DNA from: Sphingorhabdus profundilacus
GTDB lineage: Bacteria; Pseudomonadota; Alphaproteobacteria; Sphingomonadales; Sphingomonadaceae
Assembly: GCF_009769755.1 (NCBI RefSeq)
Contig: NZ_SDWJ01000001.1
Span: forward strand, 372,001 to 436,000
Length of the DNA: 64,000 nucleotides
Reading direction: 5' to 3'
The notes under the pieces are model-generated. The model was given only the letters and a program-made list of their open reading frames with translations. It was not told the DNA's origin and ran no database searches. A program made the position numbers and the translations under genes. Each line of letters starts with the position of its first letter. Position 1 is the stretch's first letter. This document shows positions 8,826 to 17,011 of this stretch, one piece after another.

Positions 8826-9715
8826 CCGCGAGACCGGGCCTGACGATATGTGCCCAAAAGCCGGACCGAGTTGCAATGGAAGCGAAGCTCCTCCAGAGCC
8901 CGGTCAACCGCAATATCGCCCGGTGCGCCTTCGATGTCGGCGAAAAATTCTGTGGCCGCAAAGCTGGCGCCGTTTTGATAGCTTTCAAGCTTTGTCATAT
9001 TGACGCCATTGGTGGCAAACCCGCCCATCGCCTTGTACAGTGCGGCGGGAATATTTTTTACCTCAAAGATAAATGTCGTCATCAACGTGCCGTCCATTGC
9101 GGTGCGGTCGGCAGGTTCGCGTGACAATAGTACAAAGCGGGTCATGTTGCTCGCATCATCCTGCACGCCGTCATTGATGGCAACCAGCCCGTAAATCTCG
9201 GCGGCGATCGGTGGCGCGATGGCGCCCGCGCTGGGGTCATCACTGGCCGCGACAAAAGCAGCAGCGGCAGCGGTGTCGGCATAGGCCACCGGGATAATCC
9301 CATGCTCCCGCAAATAATGGCGGCATTGACCCAAAGCCTGCGGATGGCTCATGGCGGTAGTCAGCTTGGCATCGGCCGCTTTGGCCATCAGGCAATGGCG
9401 GATGGTCATGAAATGCTCAGCGATGATGCTCAAGCCTGATTCGGGAAGAAGAAAATGAATGTCGGCCACCCTGCCGTGCAGGGAATTTTCAATGGGAATG
9501 ATGGCGCGCGCGGCCTTTCCGTCTTTGACGGCATCAATGGCATCTTCGAAGGAAAAGCAGGGCAGAGGATGGCAATTGGCGTCAAATTCAAGTGCTGCCA
9601 AATGCGAATTTGCGCCCGGCGCACCCTGAAATGCAACGGCGCGTGCAGGGTCGGCGATTGCAACGGCGGTCATCTGTTTGACCTTGGCGAGGGCGGGGGC
9701 GGGATAGCTGTCCAT
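8822..9715 (-). CDS. pheA: Prephenate dehydratase
   Basis: A 297-residue monofunctional prephenate dehydratase, which converts prephenate to phenylpyruvate in phenylalanine synthesis. Visible features: an N-terminal VAFQGAPGANSHLAALEF motif, then PIENSLHGRVADIH and the catalytic-region TTAMSHPQALGQC, followed by a C-terminal ACT domain (FIFEVKNIPAALYKAMGGFA, then NMTKLESYQ) for phenylalanine feedback inhibition. No chorismate mutase domain is fused. The neighbouring divergent cytochrome c gene is a common partner of pheA in alphaproteobacteria. Confidence 0.95.
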   Translation of the reverse strand: MDSYPAPALAKVKQMTAVAIADPARAVAFQGAPGANSHLAALEFDANCHPLPCFSFEDAIDAVKDGKAARAIIPIENSLHGRVADIHFLLPESGLSIIAEHFMTIRHCLMAKAADAKLTTAMSHPQALGQCRHYLREHGIIPVAYADTAAAAAFVAASDDPSAGAIAPPIAAEIYGLVAINDGVQDDASNMTRFVLLSREPADRTAMDGTLMTTFIFEVKNIPAALYKAMGGFATNGVNMTKLESYQNGASFAATEFFADIEGAPGDIAVDRALEELRFHCNSVRLLGTYRQARSRG

Positions 9716-9862
9716 GTTGGTGCCGCGTTACGGGACTGAAACATATCGGGCAAGACCGGATTTCCGCTCTTGCACGGCTTCCTTTGGGCTATTAGAGGGG
9801 CGAGGGAATCCGGCGGCCGTTAAAGCCGCATGCAATGAACAGCATAACAGGGCAGACAATCA

Positions 9863-10474
9863 ATGGATGATCGCAGTAATACAATCGCAGGTTGGGTTTT
9901 GGCCGGTGGCATCGCCGCTTTGGGACTGAGCATTGCTTCGGGAATGTATTTCCACCGCGGCGAAGTTGAAAAACCGGGCTATGCGATCGAGGCTGCGGCA
10001 GCTGATGGCGAAGCCGGTCCGGTCATTCCCCTTGCAACCTTGCTTGCCGCAGCCGATCCAGCAAAGGGTGAGGCGGTTTTCAAAAAATGCATGGCTTGTC
10101 ATACCATCGCATCTGGGGGCGCAAATGGCATTGGGCCTAATTTATGGGCCGCTTTGGGGAAACCCCATGGCCATGTTGCCGGCTTTGCTTATTCAGATGC
10201 TCTAAAATCGGTGCCGGGAAATTGGGACTGGGAAGGCATGGATAAGTGGCTTGCCAACCCCAAAAAATATGCGCCCGGTACCAAGATGACCTTTGCGGGC
10301 CTTGGTAATCCGGTGGATCGCGCCAATTTGATTGTCTATTTGAACAGCCAAGGCTCAAATCTCCCGCTTCCAGCGCCTGTTGCAGCCCCTGCACCGACAG
10401 ACGAAGCCGCTAAGGCCGGTGAACCCGCCACGGCCGGTGAAGCACCAAAGGCAGAAGAAGCAGTCGCAAAGTAA
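9863..10474 (+). CDS. Membrane-anchored class I cytochrome c (CycM-like)
   Basis: A 203-residue c-type cytochrome. Residues ~9-29 form a non-cleaved transmembrane anchor (AGWVLAGGIAALGLSIASG). The haem-binding CMACH lies at residues 76-80 and the axial methionine is in GTKMTFAGL about 60 residues later, giving a standard ~100-residue cytochrome c fold facing the periplasm. After the fold comes a ~35-residue Ala/Pro/Glu-rich tail (about residues 169-203), low in complexity. Homologues such as CycM carry electrons from the bc1 complex to terminal oxidases. It is divergent from pheA, with 147 bp between starts. Confidence 0.9.
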   Translation: MDDRSNTIAGWVLAGGIAALGLSIASGMYFHRGEVEKPGYAIEAAAADGEAGPVIPLATLLAAADPAKGEAVFKKCMACHTIASGGANGIGPNLWAALGKPHGHVAGFAYSDALKSVPGNWDWEGMDKWLANPKKYAPGTKMTFAGLGNPVDRANLIVYLNSQGSNLPLPAPVAAPAPTDEAAKAGEPATAGEAPKAEEAVAK

Positions 10475-10594
10475 AAGCGTCCAGCGTCAAATCAACCGTC
10501 GCGCGCCACTTCGATCAGGCGACGAGCTGCACAGTCTCGCGCTTCTCCCTTGTGCGGACGGTGACCGGAGGCCCGCGACGAAGGTGCGTTCGCA

Positions 10595-10625
10595 CTCTAT
10601 CCCGTGCAAAAAGTGCGGGGTAGAG
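10595..10625. terminator. Hairpin between convergent genes
   Basis: CTCTATCCCG (10595-10604) can pair with CGGGGTAGAG (10616-10625) with one G-U wobble, around an A-rich loop. It can be extended by TTCG/CGAA outside. It lies in the 172-bp gap between the end of the cytochrome c gene (10474) and the end of the convergent glycosyltransferase gene (10647), a suitable place for a two-way terminator. No U-run follows on either strand, so this is tentative. Nothing else is evident in 10475-10646. Confidence 0.4.
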
Positions 10626-10646
10626 CGAAAGGGACATCTTCGCTCC

Positions 10647-11807
10647 CTAACGCACCACATCGCGGAAAAACGCCGCAAGCTGCCGTGCATTTTCATCCCA
10701 TGAAAAGGCGCTGACATTGGCGGCGACCGCGTCGCGGGCGGGGGGATTGGCGAGGATGTCGCGCGCGGCATCGGCCACGGCCTGCGGCGTGCGGTCGACG
10801 ATACGACCGGCGGCGGGTGTTTTTACCAATTCTCTGATACCGCCCACGTCGCTCGCGATGATCGGCGTTCCGCAGGCGAGCGCCTCGACCCATGCATTGG
10901 CCAGTCCCTCGCTGGCGGACACAAGCGCCATGATATCGGCCGCCGCGAACAGGGCAGGCAGGTCGTCATGCGGTACATTGCCCAGAAAGGCCACGCGATC
11001 GGCAACGCCCAACTCTAATGCCAGTGCGCGAAAATCACGTTCGCTCTCGCCCGCGCCCGCCAGCAGCAACTTGGCATCGGGCAGCAACGGCAGCGCCGCG
11101 ATCAAAAGGTCCTGACCCTTGCGGGGAATGAGCGCCCCGACGCACAGGATCAAAGGGCCGTTGATATCCAGCTTTGCCTTTTCAACCGCACGGTCACGGG
11201 GCAGGAACCGGCTTTGATCGAGCCCGGTATAATGCACGCGGATCTTGCCTGCATCCATCCCCATTGCCACCATATCCGCCTTCAGCGCGGCGGATACGGC
11301 CAGCAATCCCGCGGCACCGTCCGCCGCCGACACTATTTGTGCGGTACATCCTGGTTGTGCGCCCCAATGATGGATATCGCCGCCCCGTGCCTTGATCGTA
11401 AAAGGAATGCCAAGTGCCTGCGACAGCCGCATGGCAGCGGGACCGTCGGGATAGAAAAACTCGGCATCGATCAGGTCGAATTTGACATCGGAATGCAGCT
11501 TTCGGGCCAGTGGTAAAATGGCCGACACGATCATTGCCGGATTCACCCTGCCACCGATCTTTGGAATGGCAGTAAAATGCGGGCGATAAACGTCCAGTTC
11601 GCCCCATTGTTCAAAGCGGGGCAGTTGACGCAGCTTAGCCTGTTCGCCCATCTGTGACAGTGGCCAGGGAGCGACGCCGACGGGGTTGATAACCGTCACG
11701 GCAACATCGCCAATGGCGGTCAATGCCGCAGTTTGCCGCTCAACAAAAATCCCGAAATTCGGGCGGATGGACGCCGGGAATAGCGTCGAGAGCGTTAATA
11801 TACGCAC
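10647..11807 (-). CDS. GT4-type glycosyltransferase
   Basis: A 386-residue glycosyltransferase family 4 protein. The start (MRILTLSTLFPASIRPNFGIFVERQ) is the classical N-terminal motif of the Wza/exopolysaccharide-type GT4 enzymes. The donor-binding half contains LILCVGALIPRKGQDLLIAA and the E-x7-E motif within SASEGLANAWVEALACG. It is probably cytosolic and uses a nucleotide sugar. No polysaccharide cluster surrounds it. It lies directly upstream of nothing co-directional, but the HTH gene at 11816 ends only 8 bp before this gene starts, so the two are probably co-transcribed. Acceptor unknown. Confidence 0.85.
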   Translation of the reverse strand: MRILTLSTLFPASIRPNFGIFVERQTAALTAIGDVAVTVINPVGVAPWPLSQMGEQAKLRQLPRFEQWGELDVYRPHFTAIPKIGGRVNPAMIVSAILPLARKLHSDVKFDLIDAEFFYPDGPAAMRLSQALGIPFTIKARGGDIHHWGAQPGCTAQIVSAADGAAGLLAVSAALKADMVAMGMDAGKIRVHYTGLDQSRFLPRDRAVEKAKLDINGPLILCVGALIPRKGQDLLIAALPLLPDAKLLLAGAGESERDFRALALELGVADRVAFLGNVPHDDLPALFAAADIMALVSASEGLANAWVEALACGTPIIASDVGGIRELVKTPAAGRIVDRTPQAVADAARDILANPPARDAVAANVSAFSWDENARQLAAFFRDVVR

Positions 11808-11815
11808 ATCGGCGC

Positions 11816-12379
11816 CTATAATGCCCGTACCAGCCGAACCGCTTTGGCAATCCAGGCGGGGTCAGTTACCACTTGCTGCCGGGCACCTGCTTCCAGAGGC
11901 AGGATATGCAATTTGCCGTCCTCACGGCCCAAAAGCCGCCCGAATATGAAGCGGCCACCGGGGCGGGGAACAAGCACATCAAGATTGAGCGCCGTCGCGA
12001 ACGCTTCGGGTTGGAGCTGTTCCATCCACAATTCATCGCCGCGCCGATATTCGCCCGACGTTGCCGCCACCCGCATCCCGATCATCGAATCGCCAATATT
12101 GGGGACCATGATGCGTTCCTGCTTGGTGGGTGCATGGGTACCATCATCATCCAGCACCGCCGCAACCGGCAGATAGTGCTGATCGGGAAGGGCGACCAGA
12201 TCGCTGGAATCCACGCCCAGCGCATCGGCGATCCGGTTGATCCAGATAAGCGACAAGACGCGCATTCCAGTTTCGAGTCGCCCGATCGTCTGCGCCGTCG
12301 TGGCGGGTTTGCACCGTGCTGCGACATCGGCCAAAGTCAGTCCCTTTGCCTTACGCACATCACGAATACGGCTTTGCAT
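11816..12379 (-). CDS. XRE-type HTH regulator with S24/LexA-like C-terminal part
   Basis: A 187-residue regulator. Residues ~1-60 form a Cro/CI-type helix-turn-helix (IRDVRKAKGLTLADVAARC, then TIGRLETGM). The C-terminal half has VPNIGDSMIGMRV and GDELWMEQL, which resemble the S24 peptidase fold of LexA/CI repressors, but no convincing catalytic Lys context is seen, so self-cleavage is doubtful. The start was chosen at 12379 and not at 12400 because GGAGG stands 7 bases before this ATG. It is followed by a GT4 gene on the same strand. No phage genes accompany it, so it is probably a chromosomal regulator and not a prophage repressor. Confidence 0.75.
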   Translation of the reverse strand: MQSRIRDVRKAKGLTLADVAARCKPATTAQTIGRLETGMRVLSLIWINRIADALGVDSSDLVALPDQHYLPVAAVLDDDGTHAPTKQERIMVPNIGDSMIGMRVAATSGEYRRGDELWMEQLQPEAFATALNLDVLVPRPGGRFIFGRLLGREDGKLHILPLEAGARQQVVTDPAWIAKAVRLVRAL

Positions 12380-12467
12380 AGCAATTCCTCCGATTACCAA
12401 ATAGGTTTTTTCTTTCCTACATTATTTACCACATGGCAAGATTGATTCGTACTTAACGGAGAAGTTC

Positions 12468-12983
12468 ATGCCTAGAAGTCCAAGCGTCGCCTCGAAACAT
12501 TATGATCCGCGTCCATTAACCGAACAGGCTCATCCTGACAGCATGAAGGTGGGAAAACGGGAAAATTCTCGCCGGACAGTGAAGGTCAATTTGGCTGAAT
12601 CGCCGCTGTCATGGCTCTTTGCGCGCGGGTTCCTGACGGAGCGGCAGCTTTTGGCGGGTGAACAATTAAGGGCGGATTATGAATCGGCGGCCTTGTCCCC
12701 GCAAATAACGATGCGATGGGACCCCGTGCCGCGTGGTGCGCGCAAGCAAGGTCCGCCGCCCGGCCTGAACACCACCGAGCGGATGATCGCCGCCAAGGTG
12801 CGCTTTGATGCGGCGATTGCGGTGGTGGGGCCGGACCTTGCCGATATTGCATGGCGCGTGGTCTGTGCAGGCGAGGCGATGACGGTCGCCGAGCGGGCTT
12901 TGGCGTGGCCGGTGCGCTCAGGCAGGCTGGTGCTGAAAATCGCGCTCGACCGGTTGGCGGATTTCTACCGCTTGCCGCATTAG
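12468..12983 (+). CDS. DUF6456 domain protein
   Basis: A 171-residue protein whose C-terminal part (about residues 105-168: MIAAKVRFDAAIAVVGPDLA, then AERALAWPVRSGRLVLKIAL) matches my recollection of DUF6456, an alphaproteobacterial domain usually found after a HTH. Here the N-terminal part is short, basic and of low complexity. The predicted helices with an Ala-rich ladder suggest DNA or protein binding, but no function is established. An internal Met at residue 25 (MKVGKREN) is an alternative start. It is divergent from the XRE-type regulator (88 bp between starts), so the two may share control. Confidence 0.7.
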   Translation: MPRSPSVASKHYDPRPLTEQAHPDSMKVGKRENSRRTVKVNLAESPLSWLFARGFLTERQLLAGEQLRADYESAALSPQITMRWDPVPRGARKQGPPPGLNTTERMIAAKVRFDAAIAVVGPDLADIAWRVVCAGEAMTVAERALAWPVRSGRLVLKIALDRLADFYRLPH

Positions 12984-12990
12984 GAGGCGC

Positions 12991-14796
12991 TTAGCCTGCC
13001 ATTTCCTCCACCAGCATCGCGAGTTCCAGCCACCGTTCCTCGGCCGCTTCTTTTTCGGCGCGCAATGCGTCGCACTTTGCCGTCAGTGCGGAAAAGCGCG
13101 CTGGATTGCGGGTGTAGAGCGCGGGGTCGGCCATCTCGGCCTCTGCCGCCACAATCTCCCCGTCTATCGCCTCGATCCGCCCCGGCAACAGGTCATAGTC
13201 GCGCTGGTCCTTATAGGATAATTTGGCGGGGCGGGCAGTGGGCTTGGGCGCGGATTGCTCCACCGGAGCCGCGGCCTTGTCGGCTTTCTTGCGGGCATCG
13301 TTGGTGTCACGCCGGTCGCGCTTGGCTTCCCAGTCGGCATAGCCGCCGGCGATGATATCAACCTTCCCCGATCCATCGAGGCCCAGCGTCAGGTTCACCG
13401 TGCGATCCAGAAAATCGCGGTCGTGACTGACGATCAGGACGGTGCCGTCATAATCGGCGATCACCTCCTGCAACAGGTCGAGCGTTTCCAGATCGAGATC
13501 GTTGGTCGGCTCGTCCAGCACCAGCAAATTCGCCTCCCGCGCAAATTCGCGGGCGAGCAATATGCGCGACTGTTCGCCGCCCGACAGCGTGCCGATGCGC
13601 GCCTCGATCAGTTCGGGGTCGAACAGAAATTCCTTGAGATAGCCCTGCACATGCTTTCGCACCCCGCGCACGTCGATCCAGTCGCTACCGTCGGCGAGCA
13701 CATCGCGCACGCGCTTTTCGGGCGAAAGGAGCTTGCGTTGTTGGTCGATGACGATGCCGGTCAGTGTCGGCGAAAGCGTGATGCTGCCGGTATCAGGTTG
13801 CGTCTCGCCGGTCAGGATACGGATCAGCGTGGTCTTGCCCGTCCCGTTGGCGCCGACAATCCCGATCCGGTCCCCGCGCTGGATACGCAAGGTGAAATCC
13901 TTGATGATCGTGCGGTTGCCAAAGCTTTTGCCGACCGCTTCCGCATTAATGACGGTCTTGGTCTTGCTGTCGTCGCTCGCGGCCGCGAGCTTGGCGGTGC
14001 CCTGCGGCCCCATCATCGCCGCCCGCGCCGCGCGCATTTCATAAAGCTTGGCGAGGCGGCCCTGATTCCGCTTGCGCCGCGCCGTCACGCCGCGTTCCAG
14101 CCAGTGCGCCTCGATCTTCAGCTTCGCGTCCAGCCGGTCGGCATTGCGCGCATCTTCGGCATAGACCCGCTCGGTCCATGCATCATAGCCGCCAAAGCCG
14201 ATCTCGTTACGCCGCAGCAAGCCACGATCAAGCCAGAATGTCTGCCGCGTCAACCGCGTCAAAAAGGTACGGTCATGGCTGATGACCATGAAGGCACCGC
14301 GATAGCGGGTCAGCCAGTCTTCCAGCCATTCGATCGCGGCCAGATCGAGATGGTTCGTAGGCTCGTCCAGCAGCAACAGATCAGGCTCGCTCGCCAGCGC
14401 CCGGCAAATCGCGGCGCGCCGCTTTTCCCCGCCGCTTGCGGTCTTGGCTTCCCGGTCGAGGTCGATACCCAACTGGTCGGCAATCGCACGCACCGCATAT
14501 TCGGGCGGACCTTTGTCGCCATGCACCGCAAAATCCACCAGCCGGTCAAAAGAGGCGACATCGGGGTCCTGATCCAGCATCACAATGTTCGTGCCCGGCA
14601 CCACCACGCGCTTGCCCTTGTCGGCCTCAACCGATCCGGCGACCAGTTTCATCAAAGTCGTCTTGCCCGCGCCATTGCGTCCGATCAGCGCCAGCCGGTC
14701 GCGCGCGCCGATGAACAGGTTGATATCTTCAAACAACCAACCGCCGCCCTGCTGCAGCGCGAGATTTTCAAAGGCAAAGATCGGGGGTTGGGACAT
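12991..14796 (-). CDS. ABC-F family ATPase (Uup-like)
   Basis: A 601-residue soluble protein with two ABC ATPase domains and no membrane segments, the hallmark of the ABC-F family, which acts on ribosomes. Walker A motifs GRNGAGKTT and GANGTGKTT, signatures SGGEKRRAAICRAL and LSGGEQSRILLARE, and a linker rich in charged residues are visible. A C-terminal coiled-coil tail (about the last 80 residues, with AEAEMADPALY) resembles the Uup C-terminal domain. The start MSQPPIFAFENLAL at 14796 is chosen; an open frame extends upstream to 14970, but that part only translates a tandem DNA repeat. A second ABC-F is encoded at 47887. Confidence 0.9.
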   Translation of the reverse strand: MSQPPIFAFENLALQQGGGWLFEDINLFIGARDRLALIGRNGAGKTTLMKLVAGSVEADKGKRVVVPGTNIVMLDQDPDVASFDRLVDFAVHGDKGPPEYAVRAIADQLGIDLDREAKTASGGEKRRAAICRALASEPDLLLLDEPTNHLDLAAIEWLEDWLTRYRGAFMVISHDRTFLTRLTRQTFWLDRGLLRRNEIGFGGYDAWTERVYAEDARNADRLDAKLKIEAHWLERGVTARRKRNQGRLAKLYEMRAARAAMMGPQGTAKLAAASDDSKTKTVINAEAVGKSFGNRTIIKDFTLRIQRGDRIGIVGANGTGKTTLIRILTGETQPDTGSITLSPTLTGIVIDQQRKLLSPEKRVRDVLADGSDWIDVRGVRKHVQGYLKEFLFDPELIEARIGTLSGGEQSRILLAREFAREANLLVLDEPTNDLDLETLDLLQEVIADYDGTVLIVSHDRDFLDRTVNLTLGLDGSGKVDIIAGGYADWEAKRDRRDTNDARKKADKAAAPVEQSAPKPTARPAKLSYKDQRDYDLLPGRIEAIDGEIVAAEAEMADPALYTRNPARFSALTAKCDALRAEKEAAEERWLELAMLVEEMAG

Positions 14797-14876
14797 GCCA
14801 GCGCGGATAGGGGGAGGGCGGTTGCAATGCAAGCCCGTCGCTGTGGGTTCCGCCCCTTTGCGCTGAGCCATCCAGC

Positions 14877-14992
14877 CGTCACCCTCGTTCAACCCCATCC
14901 CGTCACCCTGAAGAACAAAGCCCGTCACCCTGAACCCCACGCTCGTCACCCTGAACCCCACCCTCGTCACCCTGAATTTGTTTCAGGGTCCA
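14877..14992. repeat. Degenerate tandem array of five CGTCACCCTGAA-type units
   Basis: Five units start at 14877, 14901, 14923, 14944 and 14965, with spacings of 24, 22, 21 and 21 bp. Each begins CGTCACCCT. The last unit runs into TTTCAGGGTCCA and so completes a hairpin-forming palindrome. The array lies upstream of both the ABC-F gene and the aminotransferase gene. The units are degenerate and contiguous, without spacers, so this is not a CRISPR array. Confidence 0.75.
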
Positions 14993-15108
14993 TCTGTCAG
15001 TTCATTCCCGCCTTGTCGTGAAACGCCAAACTGTTACGCGGGGTTCGGTTTTATCTCTTACCCAGGGCAACGCTGCACGATGGACCCTGAAACAAGTTCA
15101 GGGTGACG
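14965..15108. repeat. Composite inverted-repeat element X
   Basis: This 144-bp element starts with CGTCACCCTGAA (14965) and ends with GTTCAGGGTGACG (15096-15108). Each end also has its own internal palindrome (TTTCAGGGTCCA; TGGACCCTGAAAC). Its core shares a stretch with element Y at 23829 (CATTCCCGCCTTGTCGTGA versus CATTCCTGCCTTGTCGTGA). Further inverted half-units follow to about 15150. Together with 14877-14992 it fills the 442-bp gap 14797-15238, in which no gene is seen. Confidence 0.75.
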
Positions 15109-15238
15109 GGTGGGTAGTTCTGGGTGACGCGTGTATTGTTCAGGGTAAGGCATGGCATCTTTCCCAACTCACACATTCACCCGCCTTGTTTCTCGCTCAT
15201 CCCCGCTTTAGGACCCAAGCCATCGAAAGGGCCAGCAC

Positions 15239-16087
15239 ATGCGTACCATCTACCTCAACGGCAGCTACATCCCCGAAACCGAAGGTCAGGTGTCGGTGTT
15301 CGACCGCGGCTTTCTCTTTTCGGATTCGGTGTATGAGGTCGTCTCGGTTCTGGGTGGCAAACTCGTCGATTTCGACGGCCATGTGCAGCGCCTTGCCCGT
15401 TCTTTAAGCGAACTTGGCATAGAAGGTGCCCCCGATGCCGACGCGTGGCTTTCCATCTGCCGCGACCTAGTCGCGCGCAACGCGGTGGAGGAGGGCATGA
15501 TCTATTGGCAGGTCACACGCGGCGCGCCATCGGACCGGGATTTTGTCTTTCCTGCACCTGGCACCGCGCCAACGGTGCTGGCCTTTTCACAAAGCCGTAT
15601 CCTTGCCGACAACCCGTCCGCCGTACGCGGCATCCACGTGGTGACCTTGCCCGATTTGCGCTGGGGCAGGGCGGATATCAAGACGACGCAATTGCTTTAT
15701 GCATCGCTGATGAAGAATGAGGCGATTGCCTGCGGTGCCGACGATGCATGGATGGTGCGCGACGGGTTCATCACCGAGGGCACGGCGCAGAACGCGCATA
15801 TCATCACGCAATCGGGCACATTGGTAACGCACCCGCTCAACCGCGAGATATTGCACGGCATTACCCGCGCGGCGGTTCTCCCTTTGGCGGGGCATCCCAT
15901 TGAAGAGCGGCCTTTTTCTGTCACCGAGGCGGAACAAGCTGCCGAAGCGTTTGTTTCCTCTGCCTCTGGCTTTGTAATGCCGGTTGTGCGGATAAATGAT
16001 CAGATAATCGGTGATGGAAAACCCGGTTCGGCAACCGTTCAGCTTCGCAAAGCCTATATCGATTGGGCACGTCGCACCGCCACATGA
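15239..16087 (+). CDS. dat: Class IV aminotransferase (D-amino-acid transaminase type)
   Basis: A 282-residue PLP-dependent fold-IV aminotransferase. The PLP-binding lysine is Lys148 in GRADIKTTQLLYASL, and the cofactor-supporting Glu180 lies in GFITEGTAQN; both contexts match D-alanine/D-amino-acid transaminases more closely than branched-chain (IlvE) enzymes. Such enzymes interconvert D-alanine and 2-oxoglutarate with pyruvate and D-glutamate, supplying D-amino acids for peptidoglycan. The length is typical. A 28-bp gap separates it from the exported SIMPL protein gene, in the same direction. Confidence 0.85.
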   Translation: MRTIYLNGSYIPETEGQVSVFDRGFLFSDSVYEVVSVLGGKLVDFDGHVQRLARSLSELGIEGAPDADAWLSICRDLVARNAVEEGMIYWQVTRGAPSDRDFVFPAPGTAPTVLAFSQSRILADNPSAVRGIHVVTLPDLRWGRADIKTTQLLYASLMKNEAIACGADDAWMVRDGFITEGTAQNAHIITQSGTLVTHPLNREILHGITRAAVLPLAGHPIEERPFSVTEAEQAAEAFVSSASGFVMPVVRINDQIIGDGKPGSATVQLRKAYIDWARRTAT

Positions 16088-16115
16088 TCGGTCCGTGCAC
16101 TGTAGGAGTAAGAAT

Positions 16116-16832
16116 ATGCGTAAGTACATTTTGGCAGCGCTTTTGGCAGCGGGCAGCATGACAGCGGGGGAAGCGATGGCAACGCAGGTAAATATCACGG
16201 CAACAAATCCGGTCATTGACCTGACGATTAGCGACACCGTCGAAGCCAAGCCCGACATCGCGACATTTTCTACAGGCGTACAGACCCTGGCCCCGACCGC
16301 GAGTGAAGCGGTGCGCCAGAATAATGTGCAAATGGCCTCGGTCGTCGCACGCCTCAAGAAATTGGGCATTGCCGACAAGGACATCCAGACCACGCAAATC
16401 AGCCTGAACCAGCAGTTCGACTATCGCGATGGCCAGCAGGTATTCAAAGGCTATCAGGCATCGAATATTGTCAACGCCAAGCTGCGCGACCTGAAAAAGC
16501 TAGGCGCATTTCTGGACGCGTTGGCCGTGGATGGCGCGACCAATTTCAACGGTCCGACCTTCGGCATTGATGATGACAGCAAATATCGCGAAATGGCCCG
16601 CGACAAGGTGTGGGCAACCGCAATGGCCCGCGCAAAATCGATGGCGCAAAAGGCAGGCTACACCAATGTGCGCGTGCTGCGTGTCGAAGAAACCGAGGGC
16701 CAGGGCGGCGGTTATCAACCCATGCCCATGATGGCCCGCACGATGGACGCATCGGAAAAGTCGACGCCGATTGCGCCGGGTGAGTTGAGCGTCGGGGCAA
16801 CGGTTTCGTTTACGTTTGAAATGGTAAAGTGA
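16116..16832 (+). CDS. Exported SIMPL-domain (DUF541) protein
   Basis: A 238-residue periplasmic protein. The start at 16116 is chosen because AGGAG precedes it and it yields a proper signal peptide (MRKYILAALLAAGSMTAG, cleavage near AMA-TQ). The mature part is a SIMPL domain: TISDTVEAKPDIATFSTGV at its start, VVARLKKLGIADKDIQT and GYQASNIVNAKLRDLKKLG inside. Family members such as BP26 and YggE form ring-like oligomers and have been linked to oxidative stress and outer-membrane integrity, without a firm biochemical role. It ends with a typical outer-membrane-like phenylalanine/lysine tail but is too short for a porin. Confidence 0.85.
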   Translation: MRKYILAALLAAGSMTAGEAMATQVNITATNPVIDLTISDTVEAKPDIATFSTGVQTLAPTASEAVRQNNVQMASVVARLKKLGIADKDIQTTQISLNQQFDYRDGQQVFKGYQASNIVNAKLRDLKKLGAFLDALAVDGATNFNGPTFGIDDDSKYREMARDKVWATAMARAKSMAQKAGYTNVRVLRVEETEGQGGGYQPMPMMARTMDASEKSTPIAPGELSVGATVSFTFEMVK

Positions 16833-16848
16833 ATTAGGATCAAAACCG

Positions 16849-16873
16849 CTAAGGGTCAGGATCTTTTAAATGC
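16849..16873 (-). repeat. Short dispersed motif, copy C
   Basis: On the minus strand it reads ATTTAAAAGATCCTGACCC followed by TTAG, aligning with copies A, B and D. It lies 16 bp past the stop of the SIMPL gene, in the convergent gap before the LOG-family gene. The rest of 16833-17011 shows nothing recognisable. Confidence 0.45.
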
Positions 16874-17011
16874 GCTTGCGAGGCGTCAAAATGGCGAAGT
16901 TATCAAATCCAAATGCACCTCGCCGATAATTATGTCACCGGCAATCGCATTTGGTTAAAGATGAAAGTCATTTTGACGTATTATGACCATATCGGCGATT
17001 TCGACCTGACA

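Noticed and set aside
11816-12400. Prophage CI-type repressor
   Set aside because: The HTH plus S24-like fold is phage-like, but no integrase, structural or lysis genes are near, and it lies in a run of core genes.
14797-14970. Upstream extension of the ABC-F gene, adding 58 residues
   Set aside because: It translates the tandem DNA repeat (recurring G-F-R-V-T) and the family start MSQPPIFAFENLAL lies at 14796; codon and residue content are not protein-like.
13255-15021. 588-residue open frame on the plus strand
   Set aside because: It is antisense to the ABC-F gene, whose codon bias keeps the opposite strand open; no recognisable domain.
14877-15110. CRISPR array
   Set aside because: Repeat units are 21-24 bp, contiguous, degenerate and palindromic, without unique spacers; no cas genes.
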